Positions 34,367 to 43,496 are shown, numbered from the stretch's first letter. The stretch: 64,000 nt of DNA from Gemmatimonadota bacterium (GCA_009841115.1 VXML01000029.1:1-64000), one strand, 5' to 3'. Program-made: numbers and translations. The notes: generated from the sequence alone by a model not told the origin.

Positions 34367-35799
34367 AGCGGCGGGCCGTACAGCAGCAAGGCTCGCGCCC
34401 ACGCGCTATGCGCTCGGTCGGATGCCTGCACCAAAGGTGGTTCGGTGGCTAGGGCGACCACCCGCTCGGCGCGCCCCTGTCGTCCGTAGACCTGGAGAGC
34501 GAGAGCTTTGCCGCGGTGCGATAGCGGATCGAGGGCAGCGGGACGATCATACGATTGCTCCATAAAGCGCGTAACCTGCTCAGCAGCCGTGGCAAACCGC
34601 GCCTCCCCACTCCACTGGCCCAACTCCCACAGAGCCAATGCCGCCAAGGCTTGATCGACGAGCAGGCCCGCGCTGCCTTCGGCTTCTGAGTCGCAGACGT
34701 GCTGCACCCGGCCGCGGCCGTCGATACAGCGATTGATGAGCGCGTCGCCAGCTTGCATAGCCACCTGAGCGGCGCGGTCGGCGCCTAGCGTGGTGGCTGC
34801 GGCCAAATAAGCCCGTATCAAGGCCGCTTGGCGGTCGGCGTAGAGCGCGGGGTCGGTCCACCAAGTGTCGGCCATGACTTGGCGACCGCGGAACACACCC
34901 TCGGCTTTGTCAAAGAGTGTACCCTCGACAAAGCCGAGCAACGCTCTGGCCGACTCGGCGTAGCGAGGCTGGCCGACCTCCAGCAACAGATGCAGCATAG
35001 CTGCCTGATCGAGGGCGTCCCGTTCGCTGGCGGGCGCGCTCCAATCCGGTGTGTATGAGTACGCGCGAAAACCACCGCTATCCCCGAGCGGCGAGGCGAG
35101 TACTGCATCCAAGCTAGCCAAGGCCATCTGCCGAGCCGGTGCTGCACCCCGCGTCTCGGCATAGACGAGCAGGAAGCGCAACGTCGAAATTTCGAGAAAC
35201 TTGGTCGGGCCACCGAAGCCGCCGTGGGTCGAGTCAAAGGCGGCCGCGCACGCACGGTAAACAGCATCTATTGTAACAGGTTTCTCAACCTTGGGACGGG
35301 CGGCGGCGCGCTGCACCTTGGAGACGAGTACCTCGCGCTTTTCCTCGTAGGCCGTGCGCAACCGGCGCAAATAAGGCTCGACGTTGGCCGGCGGAATATC
35401 CACAGCCCGCGCGAAAACCCGCCCATCCGGCAAGGCCACTACTAGAGCCGGCCAACCGCCGCTGTCGTAGCGCCGAGCAATGTCCGGCCGCTTGAATGGA
35501 TCGACCTGCACGCTGACGAATCGCTCGGCGACCAGTTGGCGCAACGCCGGTGTCGGCGCGGGAAACAAGCCCTCGCATCCCGGAGCGGCCAAATACACCA
35601 ATATGGGCTTGTCTTCGCTTTGGGCGCGCGAGAACAAAGACTCGTCCCAAGTGCTCCAAGGTAGCTCGCCATCGACCCACTGCCATTCGGCCAAAGCGGG
35701 CCGCTCGCTGCGAACCGCTTCTTCTTGCGGCGGCTCTTCGGTGGCGGCACACCCAGCCAGCACTAGCAGCGCCAGCAGCTTGGCCTTAAATTGACACAT
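34363..35799 (-). CDS. Lipoprotein with DUF255/YyaL-like thioredoxin and toroid domains, no CxxC
   Basis: The 478-residue protein has a lipoprotein signal (LLALLVLAGC), so it is probably membrane-anchored. Residues about 45-160 resemble the DUF255 thioredoxin-like domain of YyaL/SPATA20, but the redox cysteines are not there: one Cys remains in APGCEGLFP. An alpha/alpha-toroid region follows with AAFDSTHGGFGGPTKFL, the segment conserved in YyaL. The protein is shorter than the usual 650-700 residues. The ATG at 35799 gives the best signal peptide; TTG at 35814 is an alternative. It heads the rmlD-GT operon. Confidence 0.75.
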   Translation of the reverse strand: MCQFKAKLLALLVLAGCAATEEPPQEEAVRSERPALAEWQWVDGELPWSTWDESLFSRAQSEDKPILVYLAAPGCEGLFPAPTPALRQLVAERFVSVQVDPFKRPDIARRYDSGGWPALVVALPDGRVFARAVDIPPANVEPYLRRLRTAYEEKREVLVSKVQRAAARPKVEKPVTIDAVYRACAAAFDSTHGGFGGPTKFLEISTLRFLLVYAETRGAAPARQMALASLDAVLASPLGDSGGFRAYSYTPDWSAPASERDALDQAAMLHLLLEVGQPRYAESARALLGFVEGTLFDKAEGVFRGRQVMADTWWTDPALYADRQAALIRAYLAAATTLGADRAAQVAMQAGDALINRCIDGRGRVQHVCDSEAEGSAGLLVDQALAALALWELGQWSGEARFATAAEQVTRFMEQSYDRPAALDPLSHRGKALALQVYGRQGRAERVVALATEPPLVQASDRAHSAWARALLLYGPPL

Positions 35800-35844
35800 C
35801 TCTTTTATATTCAATGAGTTCGGGGTAATTTACAAAGGCCGCTT

Positions 35845-35873
35845 AATGTACGGCATGCCCCTGTGAGCGTCAA
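35845..35873 (-). promoter_or_regulatory. Promoter of the DUF255-rmlD-glycosyltransferase operon
   Basis: TTGACG at 35873-35868 and TACATT at 35850-35845 are separated by 17 bases, about 45 bases before the ATG at 35799. Confidence 0.68.
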
Positions 35874-35920
35874 GCAGGTCCCAAGAGGCGGGCTTTTTGT
35901 CGCGGGTAGTTTGGCCTATG

Positions 35921-36036
35921 TTAGTGGCCAGTGGCCAGTGGCCAGTGGTTAGTGGTTAGTGGTTAGTTCTCCCAGCTCCCGGCCCTTGGGGTGCGGGGAC
36001 TGGCCACTGACCACTGATCACTAACCACTAATTACT
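35921..36036. repeat. Heptamer repeats arranged as an inverted pair
   Basis: The left arm (35922-35967) is three AGTGGCC units, three AGTGGTT units and AGT. After a 31-base GC-rich spacer, the right arm (35999-36036) is five degenerate units on the other strand (GGCCACT, GACCACT, GATCACT, AACCACT, AATTACT). Transcribed, the arms can pair with G-U wobble. The ribosome-binding GAGGAG of the next gene follows the right arm directly. Confidence 0.85.
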
Positions 36037-36048
36037 GAGGAGCAAACC

Positions 36049-37032
36049 ATGAATCCACTCGAAAAAGTCACCCTCGGCAGCAGCGGCCTGCGCGTCACCC
36101 GCCTCGGCTTGGGCTGCGCCTCCATCGGCGGCCTATACGGCGACATACCGGACGACCAAGCCGTCGCCGTCGTCCACCGCGCCCTGTCATTGGGGCTGAA
36201 CCTCTTAGATACCGCACCGCTGTACGGAGCGGGTAAAAGCGAACTCCGTCTCGGCAAGGCCCTCGTGGGCGTGCCGCGCGACAGCTATGTGCTCGCGTCC
36301 AAAGTGGGGCGCGTCTTGATCCCAACCGAGCAAGACCAACAGGAGGGCATTTTCGATGGCCCGGCCTCGTATCAACCGGTATTCGACTTCAGCTACGACG
36401 GCGTCATGCGCTCCTTTGAAGACAGCCTCAAACGCCTAGGCGTAGATCGCATCGACATCCTCCACATTCACGACCCGGACAACCATTGGCAGGAAGCCAT
36501 CGACGGTGCTTATCCTGCACTCGACAAGCTGCGCGGCGAAGGCGTTATCCACGCCGTCAGTGCGGGCATGAACCAATGGGAAATGCTGGCCCGCTTTGCC
36601 CGCGAGGGCGATTTCGACTGCTTCCTCCTCGCCGGGCGCTACAGCTTGCTCGACCAAGGGGCGCTCGACGAACTCTTGCCACTGTGCGTGGAAAAAAACA
36701 TCGGCATCATGGCCGGCGGCACGTATAACAGCGGCATCTTGGCCAAAGGCGCGCGCCCAGGCGCGACGTACAACTACCAGGAAGCTCCGCCCGAAATCGC
36801 GGCTAGGGCCAAGTCGCTAGAAGCCGTGGCCGCTCGCCACCAAGTCGATCTCAAAGCTGCGGCCTCGCAATTCGTCTTCGCCCATCCGGCCATCACCTGC
36901 ATTATCCCCGGGACGCGGCAACCCGAGCGAGTGCAGGAGAATTTCGACTTGCTCACGCAGGAGATTCCCGCCTCGTTTTGGGCCGAACTCCGCGACGAAG
37001 GCCTAGTCCGAGACGACGCCCCGCTGCCGTGA
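36049..37032 (+). CDS. Aldo/keto reductase, D-threo-aldose/L-fucose dehydrogenase type
   Basis: The 327-residue cytoplasmic AKR has VTRLGLGCASIGGLYG, the catalytic Asp and Tyr in NLLDTAPLYGAGKSE, Lys in VLASKVGRVL and His in IDILHIHDPD. The insertion before FDFSYDGVMRSFEDSLKRLG and the IPGTRQPERVQENF NADP(H)-binding end are typical of the aldose/pyridoxal dehydrogenase branch. Sugar oxidation is the likely role. GAGGAG precedes the ATG; the 5' region holds the heptamer repeats. Confidence 0.86.
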   Translation: MNPLEKVTLGSSGLRVTRLGLGCASIGGLYGDIPDDQAVAVVHRALSLGLNLLDTAPLYGAGKSELRLGKALVGVPRDSYVLASKVGRVLIPTEQDQQEGIFDGPASYQPVFDFSYDGVMRSFEDSLKRLGVDRIDILHIHDPDNHWQEAIDGAYPALDKLRGEGVIHAVSAGMNQWEMLARFAREGDFDCFLLAGRYSLLDQGALDELLPLCVEKNIGIMAGGTYNSGILAKGARPGATYNYQEAPPEIAARAKSLEAVAARHQVDLKAAASQFVFAHPAITCIIPGTRQPERVQENFDLLTQEIPASFWAELRDEGLVRDDAPLP

Positions 37033-37051
37033 GTTTGTGCATTGTTGGTTT

Positions 37052-38677
37052 CTAAAGCTGGAGAAAACGCAGCACATACGTCGGCACCACCGGGTCGTGC
37101 CACACCACTTGGAAGCGGCTTTCGTATTCCTTAATGGCTGGATACAGGTATTGCCCAGTCTGAGGAAAACCGAGGCTTTCCAACACCACGTAATCTACCT
37201 TTTCGCGCTCCATGTGGGCCAGCACTTTTGCCGGCTCGTCAAAGGGGAAGCCGACGCAGCGTCGGCCCGAGACGATGTACATCCAGTAGCCCTTGCGGCA
37301 CAGTACGATGGCGTCTTCCGAGGCGTTGGCTTTGAGCCATTGACCGGCCTGGTAGTAGCGGAGCCAAGGCGGAGGATAGTCGGCAGCGGCGTAGTCGGCT
37401 AGGCTTTTGACGCCGCCAACTTGGCCGATGACGCATACCAGAAAGCATCCCCATATCACAAATCTCCCTACATGGCCCCCGGCCAGTCTGTCGCGAATTT
37501 GCAAAACGGCCCAGACTCCCAACAAGACGAGCACCGGCACGATCGGCACCAAAAAGCGGTCTCCCGGCCAAGGCCACAGCAACACGATCCCCATGAAGAA
37601 GGCCGCGTAGAGCAAAAGCAGCAGGTGTTCGCCTCGCTTGATACAAAACACCGTCACCGCAACAGCGAGCGCGATCAGCAACAACGGTGCGGGGTGAAAA
37701 ATCGTCTCAGTGCCGTCAAAAAAAGGCACCAAGGTACTGGGCAATTCCCCCGTCAGATAGCGATATACATGGCCGATAAAGCGCTCGACAAAGCCGCTCA
37801 TATCGAGCAAGCCCCGCTCTGGATGGTAGGGATTGACCATGAAGAGCTGTTTGATATAGACGCTGCCGCCACCTACCACCTGATTGCGCAAGGTCCACGG
37901 CAGCCAGCAGACAAACGCCGCGCCGCCAAAGAACAAACACCGCCGGAAATCGCGTTGGAGCAACAGATAAATCACCACAGCCGCCACTAATGCAATTCCA
38001 ACTGTGCGAATGTAGTACGCCCAAATGGTGCAGGCGAATCCGCCGATGAGATACCAGTTTCCCTTGAGACCCTCGCGCCTAACGCCCCGCTCGACGAGCC
38101 ACAGTGCCAAAAGCGAAAAAGCCAGATAGGGCACTTCGGACATGACTTGGTGTGCGTAGTGTAGCAACAGCGGGCCGTAGGCTGCGCCGGTCGGCCCGTG
38201 CGTCAAATAGCTCTTGCCGAACACGACACTCAACACCACCACTGCTAGGCCGGGCAAAACGCCCACTCGCTCCTTGGCCAACTGGTAGAGCATCCCCATC
38301 CCAAGTGCAAAAATCACCAGCACCCAAGCTTTCATCGGCACCCAATCGCCGGGGAAAGTCCACGCCAAAGGGGCTAGCAGAACAGGAAAGCCAAAAGGGT
38401 ACTTAGTCGCTGGCTTGGGGTCGGGCGAGTTGATGTGCAAAAGTCCCTCGCCTTGGGCTAGACTGCGCGCCAGCGTAATGAATTCGGCGTTGTCGCCGCT
38501 CAGGGATAGTTTGGCGTCGAAGGTCCAGACCCCCAAAAGGAATGTCGCCGCAACGATAAAAAAGGGACCCCGAGGCGTTTCCAATAACCCGACTATGCGC
38601 GTACCGATATCCGCTTTGCGATCCTGCTGCTCGGATTTTTTAGACGTAGTTCTCTTTTTCCGGGAGGATGCTTTCAT
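37052..38677 (-). CDS. ArnT/PMT-like membrane glycosyltransferase
   Basis: The 541-residue protein has a lysine-rich cytoplasmic N terminus, then about ten to twelve membrane helices. LSGDNAEFITLARSLAQGEGL, in the first periplasmic loop, corresponds to the acidic catalytic loop of GT39/GT83 lipid-linked sugar transferases. A periplasmic C-terminal domain of about 100 residues follows the last helix. It probably moves a sugar from polyprenyl phosphate onto an envelope acceptor. I choose ATG 38677; ATG 38698 is an alternative inside the upstream gene. Confidence 0.75.
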   Translation of the reverse strand: MKASSRKKRTTSKKSEQQDRKADIGTRIVGLLETPRGPFFIVAATFLLGVWTFDAKLSLSGDNAEFITLARSLAQGEGLLHINSPDPKPATKYPFGFPVLLAPLAWTFPGDWVPMKAWVLVIFALGMGMLYQLAKERVGVLPGLAVVVLSVVFGKSYLTHGPTGAAYGPLLLHYAHQVMSEVPYLAFSLLALWLVERGVRREGLKGNWYLIGGFACTIWAYYIRTVGIALVAAVVIYLLLQRDFRRCLFFGGAAFVCWLPWTLRNQVVGGGSVYIKQLFMVNPYHPERGLLDMSGFVERFIGHVYRYLTGELPSTLVPFFDGTETIFHPAPLLLIALAVAVTVFCIKRGEHLLLLLYAAFFMGIVLLWPWPGDRFLVPIVPVLVLLGVWAVLQIRDRLAGGHVGRFVIWGCFLVCVIGQVGGVKSLADYAAADYPPPWLRYYQAGQWLKANASEDAIVLCRKGYWMYIVSGRRCVGFPFDEPAKVLAHMEREKVDYVVLESLGFPQTGQYLYPAIKEYESRFQVVWHDPVVPTYVLRFLQL

Positions 38678-38687
38678 AGGTAAATAC

Positions 38688-39389
38688 TCACGAACCATCT
38701 ACCCTGCGCCCGATCTTGAAAGGTATGAATAGCACGTAAAATAAAACGAGCGCCACGCCGTCTAGAATTGGGATATACCACGGCCACGGTGCAAAGAAAA
38801 ACGGCGACTGGGTAACGGGCGGCCGACTGAGAAACATGTAGTTGCTCCCCAGCGCCCAATTGACACCAAACGCGATAATCGCCAAGAGATTTAGCAGTGC
38901 GAAGACGCGAAGAACGGAGCGGGCCGTCGGTCGCATGCCGAGACCCCAAGTTGCGAACAGCGCACCAGCGACGATGCCGCCGTGGGCGATGAAATATTGA
39001 AAGAAGCGATACGCTGGATAGTCATCTATGAGCGGCGGCGTGACAACGGCATTGGTCGCGCCGGCGAGTCCCCAGAAGTAGGCGATTTCGTATGCCGTCT
39101 GCCAGCGGAAGATGAGCGCGGCAGCGACGGCGAAGACGGTAATGCTACAGACATGCAACGGCAGGTACCACCGCACAAAATCGTACGCTCCGACCATCGC
39201 CAAGCGCTGGCCCCAAGGCAGGATCTCGTTGAGCAAGAGCACGCCCGCGAACGCGCCGCAGATGGCTTGAGTCGCCTTGGCCGAATTGAGCCGCCTGACG
39301 ACGATGGTCAAGAGAATCGGCAATGCGAGCGTCACACCCATTGCAGCGATATGGGAAAGGCCGAGAAACTCGAACTGGTTTGCAGACAT
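38688..39389 (-). CDS. YwaF/TIGR02206-type integral membrane protein
   Basis: The 233-residue protein has six or seven membrane helices, with the TIGR02206 pattern: FLGLSHIAAMGVTL at the N terminus, RWYLPLHVCSITVFAVA with the conserved His in the centre, HGGIVAGALFATW, and NYMFLSRPP near the end. The function of the family is not known. It lies 43 bases downstream of ppk2 and 10 bases before the glycosyltransferase. Confidence 0.8.
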   Translation of the reverse strand: MSANQFEFLGLSHIAAMGVTLALPILLTIVVRRLNSAKATQAICGAFAGVLLLNEILPWGQRLAMVGAYDFVRWYLPLHVCSITVFAVAAALIFRWQTAYEIAYFWGLAGATNAVVTPPLIDDYPAYRFFQYFIAHGGIVAGALFATWGLGMRPTARSVLRVFALLNLLAIIAFGVNWALGSNYMFLSRPPVTQSPFFFAPWPWYIPILDGVALVLFYVLFIPFKIGRRVDGS

Positions 39390-39432
39390 CGCGTCTCATC
39401 GCTTGCACTCGGGTAGGTCGCAAAACCGCTTT

Positions 39433-40236
39433 TCAGTACTTCTCATCGACAAAGTTCAACTTGCTGTGCGGCGGGCGCTGGTACTCGCCGTGGGGTGGAC
39501 GCGATGGCAGCTTGATCTTTTTTGGCATCACGTCTTTATAGGGCAGTTGGCCGAGAATGTGCGCGATGCAGTTGAGACGCGCCCGGCGCTTGTCGTCGGC
39601 CTCGACTGTGTACCAAGGTGCTTCGGGAATATCCGTGTAGAAAAACGCCTCGTCTTTGGCCTTGGAATACTCGATCCACATGTTCCGCGACTTGAGATCT
39701 ATATCGCTGAGCTTCCAGTGCTTGAGCGGATTCCGGGCGCGTTCTTGAAAGCGGTTTTCTTGCTCTTCCTCGCTCACCGAAAGCCAGTACTTGAGCAGAA
39801 TGATCCCCGAGCGCACTAGCATGCGCTCAAACTCTGGGCACGAGTGGAGAAACTCCCAATACTCTTCCTCAGTGCAAAAGCCCATCACCCGCTCGACGCC
39901 GCTGCGGTTGTACCAACTGCGGTCGAAGATCACAATCTCGCCCGCGGCCGGCAGGTGGGCTACGTAGCGCTGGAAGTACCACTGGGTGCGCTCGCGGTCC
40001 GACGGCGTGCCTAAGGCCACCACGCGCGCGCCACGCGGATTGAGTGGCGCGGTAATGCGCTTGACAATCCCGCCCTTGCCGGCGGTGTCGCGCCCCTCAA
40101 AGACGATCACGACCCGCAAGCCCTGGTCCTTGATCCAGTGCTGCAACTTGACCAACTCGTGGTGCAACTTGTCTAATTCCCGCTCGTAGTCCTTCCGCTT
40201 CATCTTCGTCGGCTTGGCGTTTTTTTTTGTTTTCAT
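39433..40236 (-). CDS. ppk2: Polyphosphate kinase 2
   Basis: PPK2 transfers phosphate between polyphosphate and nucleotides. The 267-residue protein has Walker A FEGRDTAGKGG at 46-56, the Walker B region EIVIFDRSWYNRSGVERVMGF, and LKYWLSVSEEEQENRFQER with the lid, followed by LSDIDLKSRNMW. The catalytic Asp50 and Lys54 are present. ATG 40236 has GGAG 8 bases upstream; the extra N terminus to 40404 is not conserved. The gene diverges from the sulfatase. Confidence 0.93.
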   Translation of the reverse strand: MKTKKNAKPTKMKRKDYERELDKLHHELVKLQHWIKDQGLRVVIVFEGRDTAGKGGIVKRITAPLNPRGARVVALGTPSDRERTQWYFQRYVAHLPAAGEIVIFDRSWYNRSGVERVMGFCTEEEYWEFLHSCPEFERMLVRSGIILLKYWLSVSEEEQENRFQERARNPLKHWKLSDIDLKSRNMWIEYSKAKDEAFFYTDIPEAPWYTVEADDKRRARLNCIAHILGQLPYKDVMPKKIKLPSRPPHGEYQRPPHSKLNFVDEKY

Positions 40237-40381
40237 GCCCAATCTCCATCGCTTGCGGTTCGCCGTTGAAAAAAACGTACACAAAACCGCAGCGCGAGAA
40301 AAATCGGCCCCGCCCAATCTTGCCCGACCCCGACCAGCCGCGTACTTTGTCGCGCATACTACATAACCGACAAGGACCCTT

Positions 40382-41914
40382 ATGAGCCAATCACCCCGCT
40401 CCAACCTGCTCTACATCCACTCCGACCAGCACAGCCCCTACGTCGCTGGCTGCTACGGCGATCCCTTGGTCGAGACCCCCCACCTCGATGCCCTCGCCAA
40501 GCGCGGCGTGGTGTTCGACAACACCTATTGCCCCTCGCCGATTTGCGTACCCTCGCGGATGTCCATGCTCTCGGGCCGCTACCCCTGCGACAACCAAGTC
40601 TGGACCAACAGCCACATCCTCGACTCCGGCATCCCCACCCTCGCCCACGCTATGGGCGCCGGCGGCTACCACCCTGTTCTCATCGGCCGCATGCACTCGG
40701 TTGGGCCAGACCAACTGCACGGGTACGCAGAGCGGCTCGTCGGCGACCACGGCCCCAACCAACCCGGAGGCAAGGGCGTCGATCACGGCCAACTCTCGGG
40801 CACGGCCGGGCCGGGCCGCGTCAGTCTGAGCCTGTCCGGCCACGGCCAGAGCGCCTACCAAGTCCACGACGAAGACGTCACCGCCGCGACCGTTGACTAC
40901 TTCAACCGCCTCGGCGTCGCCAAGCGCGCCGGCCAAGCCGCGGAGCCCTTCTCGCTCTCAGTCGGTTTCATGCTGCCGCACCAGCCCTTTGTCGCCCGCT
41001 TGCAAGACTATCGCTACTACTATGAAAACATCACCCCGCCGCAAACCCCCGAACCCTTCGGCGAGCACCTCCATCCCCACATCAAGCGCTGGCGCCAAGC
41101 CTGCGAGATTGAGGAAGTCAGCGAGGAAGAAATCCGCCGTGCCCGCGCTGCCTATTGGGCGCTAGTCCACCGCATGGACGTACTAATCGGCCAGATCGTA
41201 GCCGCGCTGCGGGAAAACGACTTAGAGGAAAATACCCTCATCCTCTACACGTCGGACCACGGCGAACAGGTCGGCGAACACGGGCTGTGGTGGAAGCAGA
41301 CCTTTTACGAGGACTCGGTTAAGGTGCCAGCCATACTCGCTTGGCCCGGGCGCTTGCCCGCAGGCACCCGTTGCGATCGGGTAATTTCTTCACTCGACCT
41401 CAACGCGACCATGCTCAATGCCTTGGGCTGCCCAGCCCTACCCCACTCGCGGGGCCGCAGCTTACTGCCCTTGCTCGCGGACCCCCCAAGCGCCGCGTGG
41501 GACGACGTCGCCTTCTCCGAGTTCTGCCAAGACGCGGCCGGGGCCGGCGGTCCTTTCTCAGAATTGGGCATTTTCCAGCGCATGATTCGGCGCGGACCGT
41601 GGAAGCTCAACTACTACCACGGCCAGCCCTGCCAGCTTTTTAACCTCCAGGACGACCCGCGCGAGTGCTGCGACCTAGCAGCTGATCCGGCCTACCAAGA
41701 GACGCTGGCCGCGCTCAAAGCCGAAGTCCTAGACGGATGGGACCCAGATTGGATCGCCGCGCGCATGGCCGCGCTCCGCGCCGACCGATCTATCCTAGCC
41801 GCGTGGGGCCGCACCGTACAGCCCCTCGACCAGTGCCGCTGGAAGCTCGACCCAGCCATGGATTACCTCGACCCAGGGCAACTCGACGACAGCCAGCGGA
41901 ATACCAACAAATGA
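40382..41914 (+). CDS. Type-I sulfatase (formylglycine-dependent)
   Basis: The 510-residue hydrolase has the sulfatase signature CPSPICVPSRMSMLSGRYP; Cys55 of CVPSR would be converted to formylglycine. Metal-site residues are in HSDQHSPY (Asp15, Gln16) and YTSDHGEQVGEHG. It resembles choline-sulfatase and arylsulfatase-A family members. No signal peptide is seen, so it is predicted cytoplasmic. The maturing enzyme is not in the window. The substrate is probably a sulfated sugar or small ester, inferred from the family. Its last 52 bases overlap the convergent gene. Confidence 0.9.
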   Translation: MSQSPRSNLLYIHSDQHSPYVAGCYGDPLVETPHLDALAKRGVVFDNTYCPSPICVPSRMSMLSGRYPCDNQVWTNSHILDSGIPTLAHAMGAGGYHPVLIGRMHSVGPDQLHGYAERLVGDHGPNQPGGKGVDHGQLSGTAGPGRVSLSLSGHGQSAYQVHDEDVTAATVDYFNRLGVAKRAGQAAEPFSLSVGFMLPHQPFVARLQDYRYYYENITPPQTPEPFGEHLHPHIKRWRQACEIEEVSEEEIRRARAAYWALVHRMDVLIGQIVAALRENDLEENTLILYTSDHGEQVGEHGLWWKQTFYEDSVKVPAILAWPGRLPAGTRCDRVISSLDLNATMLNALGCPALPHSRGRSLLPLLADPPSAAWDDVAFSEFCQDAAGAGGPFSELGIFQRMIRRGPWKLNYYHGQPCQLFNLQDDPRECCDLAADPAYQETLAALKAEVLDGWDPDWIAARMAALRADRSILAAWGRTVQPLDQCRWKLDPAMDYLDPGQLDDSQRNTNK

Positions 41915-42582
41915 CCCAATAGGGCAGCTGGTGCTAAGACTGTCGGCAGCCAGACGTAAGGCGCATAAGTCGCGAACGTGCTAGCCGGCTCGTTGGTAAA
42001 GACGCGGAACTCCGTCGGCATGGAAAGGACTGCGATGACAATTGCCTCGGCCAATAGCATCAACCCAAGCGCATTCCAAGTCCATATCGCGTAGGATCCC
42101 ACCTTGCCGCGCCAGACCAGCCAAGCCATGGCCGGGGCGGTCAAGCCAGCGAAGATGTCAAAATTGAGTCCCACGTACGTCATCTGCACCGGCACTTGCC
42201 CGGCCTGGTACATCCCTCGTAAGAACACGGCGACCGGCACGCGGAAAAACTGGAAGCCAATCAACCCGACCGGGCCGATTGCAGCCACCAGCGCGGTCCC
42301 CACCCGCGAAAAGGCCGCACCGCCCGTTAGGATCATCAAGGCCGTGAAGAGGGATAGCGAAAAGCCGCGCAACGCGTCTGAGAGAGCGACCAGTCCGGTC
42401 GCCACCAACCAGAGCATCGCTCCCATAGCCGCCCGCATCGTCCACAGGTCGGCGGCCTGGGCCTGTCCCGCCCGCTGGACCGCGACGCGCACGGCCAGTA
42501 CGGCGAGAGCCAAAACGCCTAAGACCGTGGCGAAAAAGAGCGCGTCAATGCGGAGGGGAACCTTGTCGAGCGTTAGTTCCAT
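41863..42582 (-). CDS. Unknown multi-pass membrane protein
   Basis: The 239-residue protein has about seven hydrophobic helices (about 12-32, 47-68, 72-92, 95-115, 142-158, 165-190, 208-230) with short polar loops, and no motif I recognise. It follows mazG by 9 bases and probably shares its transcript. Its 3' end overlaps the sulfatase coding end by 52 bases; the last codons (SSSCPGSR) may be beyond the conserved part. Confidence 0.6.
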   Translation of the reverse strand: MELTLDKVPLRIDALFFATVLGVLALAVLAVRVAVQRAGQAQAADLWTMRAAMGAMLWLVATGLVALSDALRGFSLSLFTALMILTGGAAFSRVGTALVAAIGPVGLIGFQFFRVPVAVFLRGMYQAGQVPVQMTYVGLNFDIFAGLTAPAMAWLVWRGKVGSYAIWTWNALGLMLLAEAIVIAVLSMPTEFRVFTNEPASTFATYAPYVWLPTVLAPAALLGHLLVFRWLSSSCPGSR

Positions 42583-42591
42583 ATCACTCGC

Positions 42592-43392
42592 TTATTCTTT
42601 GCCCCTTTCGCGCGCTTTCACCTCGTCCCAGATCTCGTCTAGAGCCGCTAGCGAGAGCGTGGCGACTTCCTCGCCCCGCGCCTGCACGATATCCTCTAGG
42701 GCGCGAAAGCGGCGCTCAAACTTGATGACTGCACGTCTGAGGGCCTGCTCGGGATCTACTTTGAGGAATCGGCTGGCGTTGACTAACGAAAAGAGCAAGT
42801 CGCCAAACTCCTCCTCGACCGCCGCGGCCCCATCCGTCTCCCAAGCCTTGCGCAATTCGGCAAATTCCTCTTCGACCTTGTCGAGTGCGCCATCAACCTC
42901 GTCCCAATCAAACCCCTGCTGTGCGACTCGCGTTTGAATCCGATAGGCACGCATCAGAGCGGGTAGGTGCTTGGGAATGCCCTCCAGCAACGACGGCGCA
43001 GCTTCCCCTTGCTCTCGGCGCTCCTGCTTTTTGATCTGCTCCCAGCGGAGCAAGACCTCGTCGGCCCCGTCCGCACTCGCATCATCAAAGACGTGAGGAT
43101 GGCGACGAACCAGCTTATCGACGATGGCTTGGCCGACCGCCTCAATGTCGAAGCGGCCCTCCTCGGCCGCGATCTGGGCGTGGAACACCACTTGTAGCAA
43201 CACATCGCCTAGCTCCTTGCATAGCTCGGCGTCGTCTGCTGCGTCAATGGCTTCAAGGGCCTCGTACACTTCCTCTAATAGGTAGGGTTTGAGCGTGGCA
43301 TGCGTCTGCTGGCGGTCCCAAGGGCAGCCATCGGGAGCGCGCAGACGCGCCATGATGGCAACTAATTCTGAGAAGGAGGAATCGTTTTGCAT
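42592..43392 (-). CDS. mazG: Nucleoside triphosphate pyrophosphohydrolase MazG
   Basis: The 266-residue protein has two MazG domains. The first shows LRAPDGCPWDRQQTHATLKPYLLEE, then EALEAIDAADDAELCKELGDVLLQVVFHA with the EExxE/ExxD metal ligands. The second has LDKVEEEFAELRKAWE and EEEFGDLLFSLVNASRFL. MazG cleaves NTPs to NMP and pyrophosphate and is a house-cleaning enzyme. It diverges from parA across a 370-base AT-rich region. Confidence 0.93.
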   Translation of the reverse strand: MQNDSSFSELVAIMARLRAPDGCPWDRQQTHATLKPYLLEEVYEALEAIDAADDAELCKELGDVLLQVVFHAQIAAEEGRFDIEAVGQAIVDKLVRRHPHVFDDASADGADEVLLRWEQIKKQERREQGEAAPSLLEGIPKHLPALMRAYRIQTRVAQQGFDWDEVDGALDKVEEEFAELRKAWETDGAAAVEEEFGDLLFSLVNASRFLKVDPEQALRRAVIKFERRFRALEDIVQARGEEVATLSLAALDEIWDEVKARERGKE

Positions 43393-43468
43393 CGTCTTTC
43401 GCTTCCGCGATTTTAATTATGAAAAAAATAATAATAAGAAACTGCTCACCATCAGCCCAAAAACCGCG

Positions 43469-43496
43469 TAGCAAACGGGCTGTAACCCATTTGCTA
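43469..43496. repeat. Imperfect palindrome between mazG and parA
   Basis: TAGCAAACGGG (43469-43479) and CCCATTTGCTA (43486-43496) form an 11-base inverted repeat with one mismatch around a 6-base loop. No gene reading into it would need a terminator on the plus strand; on the minus strand five T follow after six bases. It may be an operator or an RNA hairpin in the mazG leader. Confidence 0.6.

Noticed and set aside
35921..36036. CRISPR array or phage attachment site
   Set aside because: Seven-base units without spacers, inverted halves, and no integrase or cas gene nearby.
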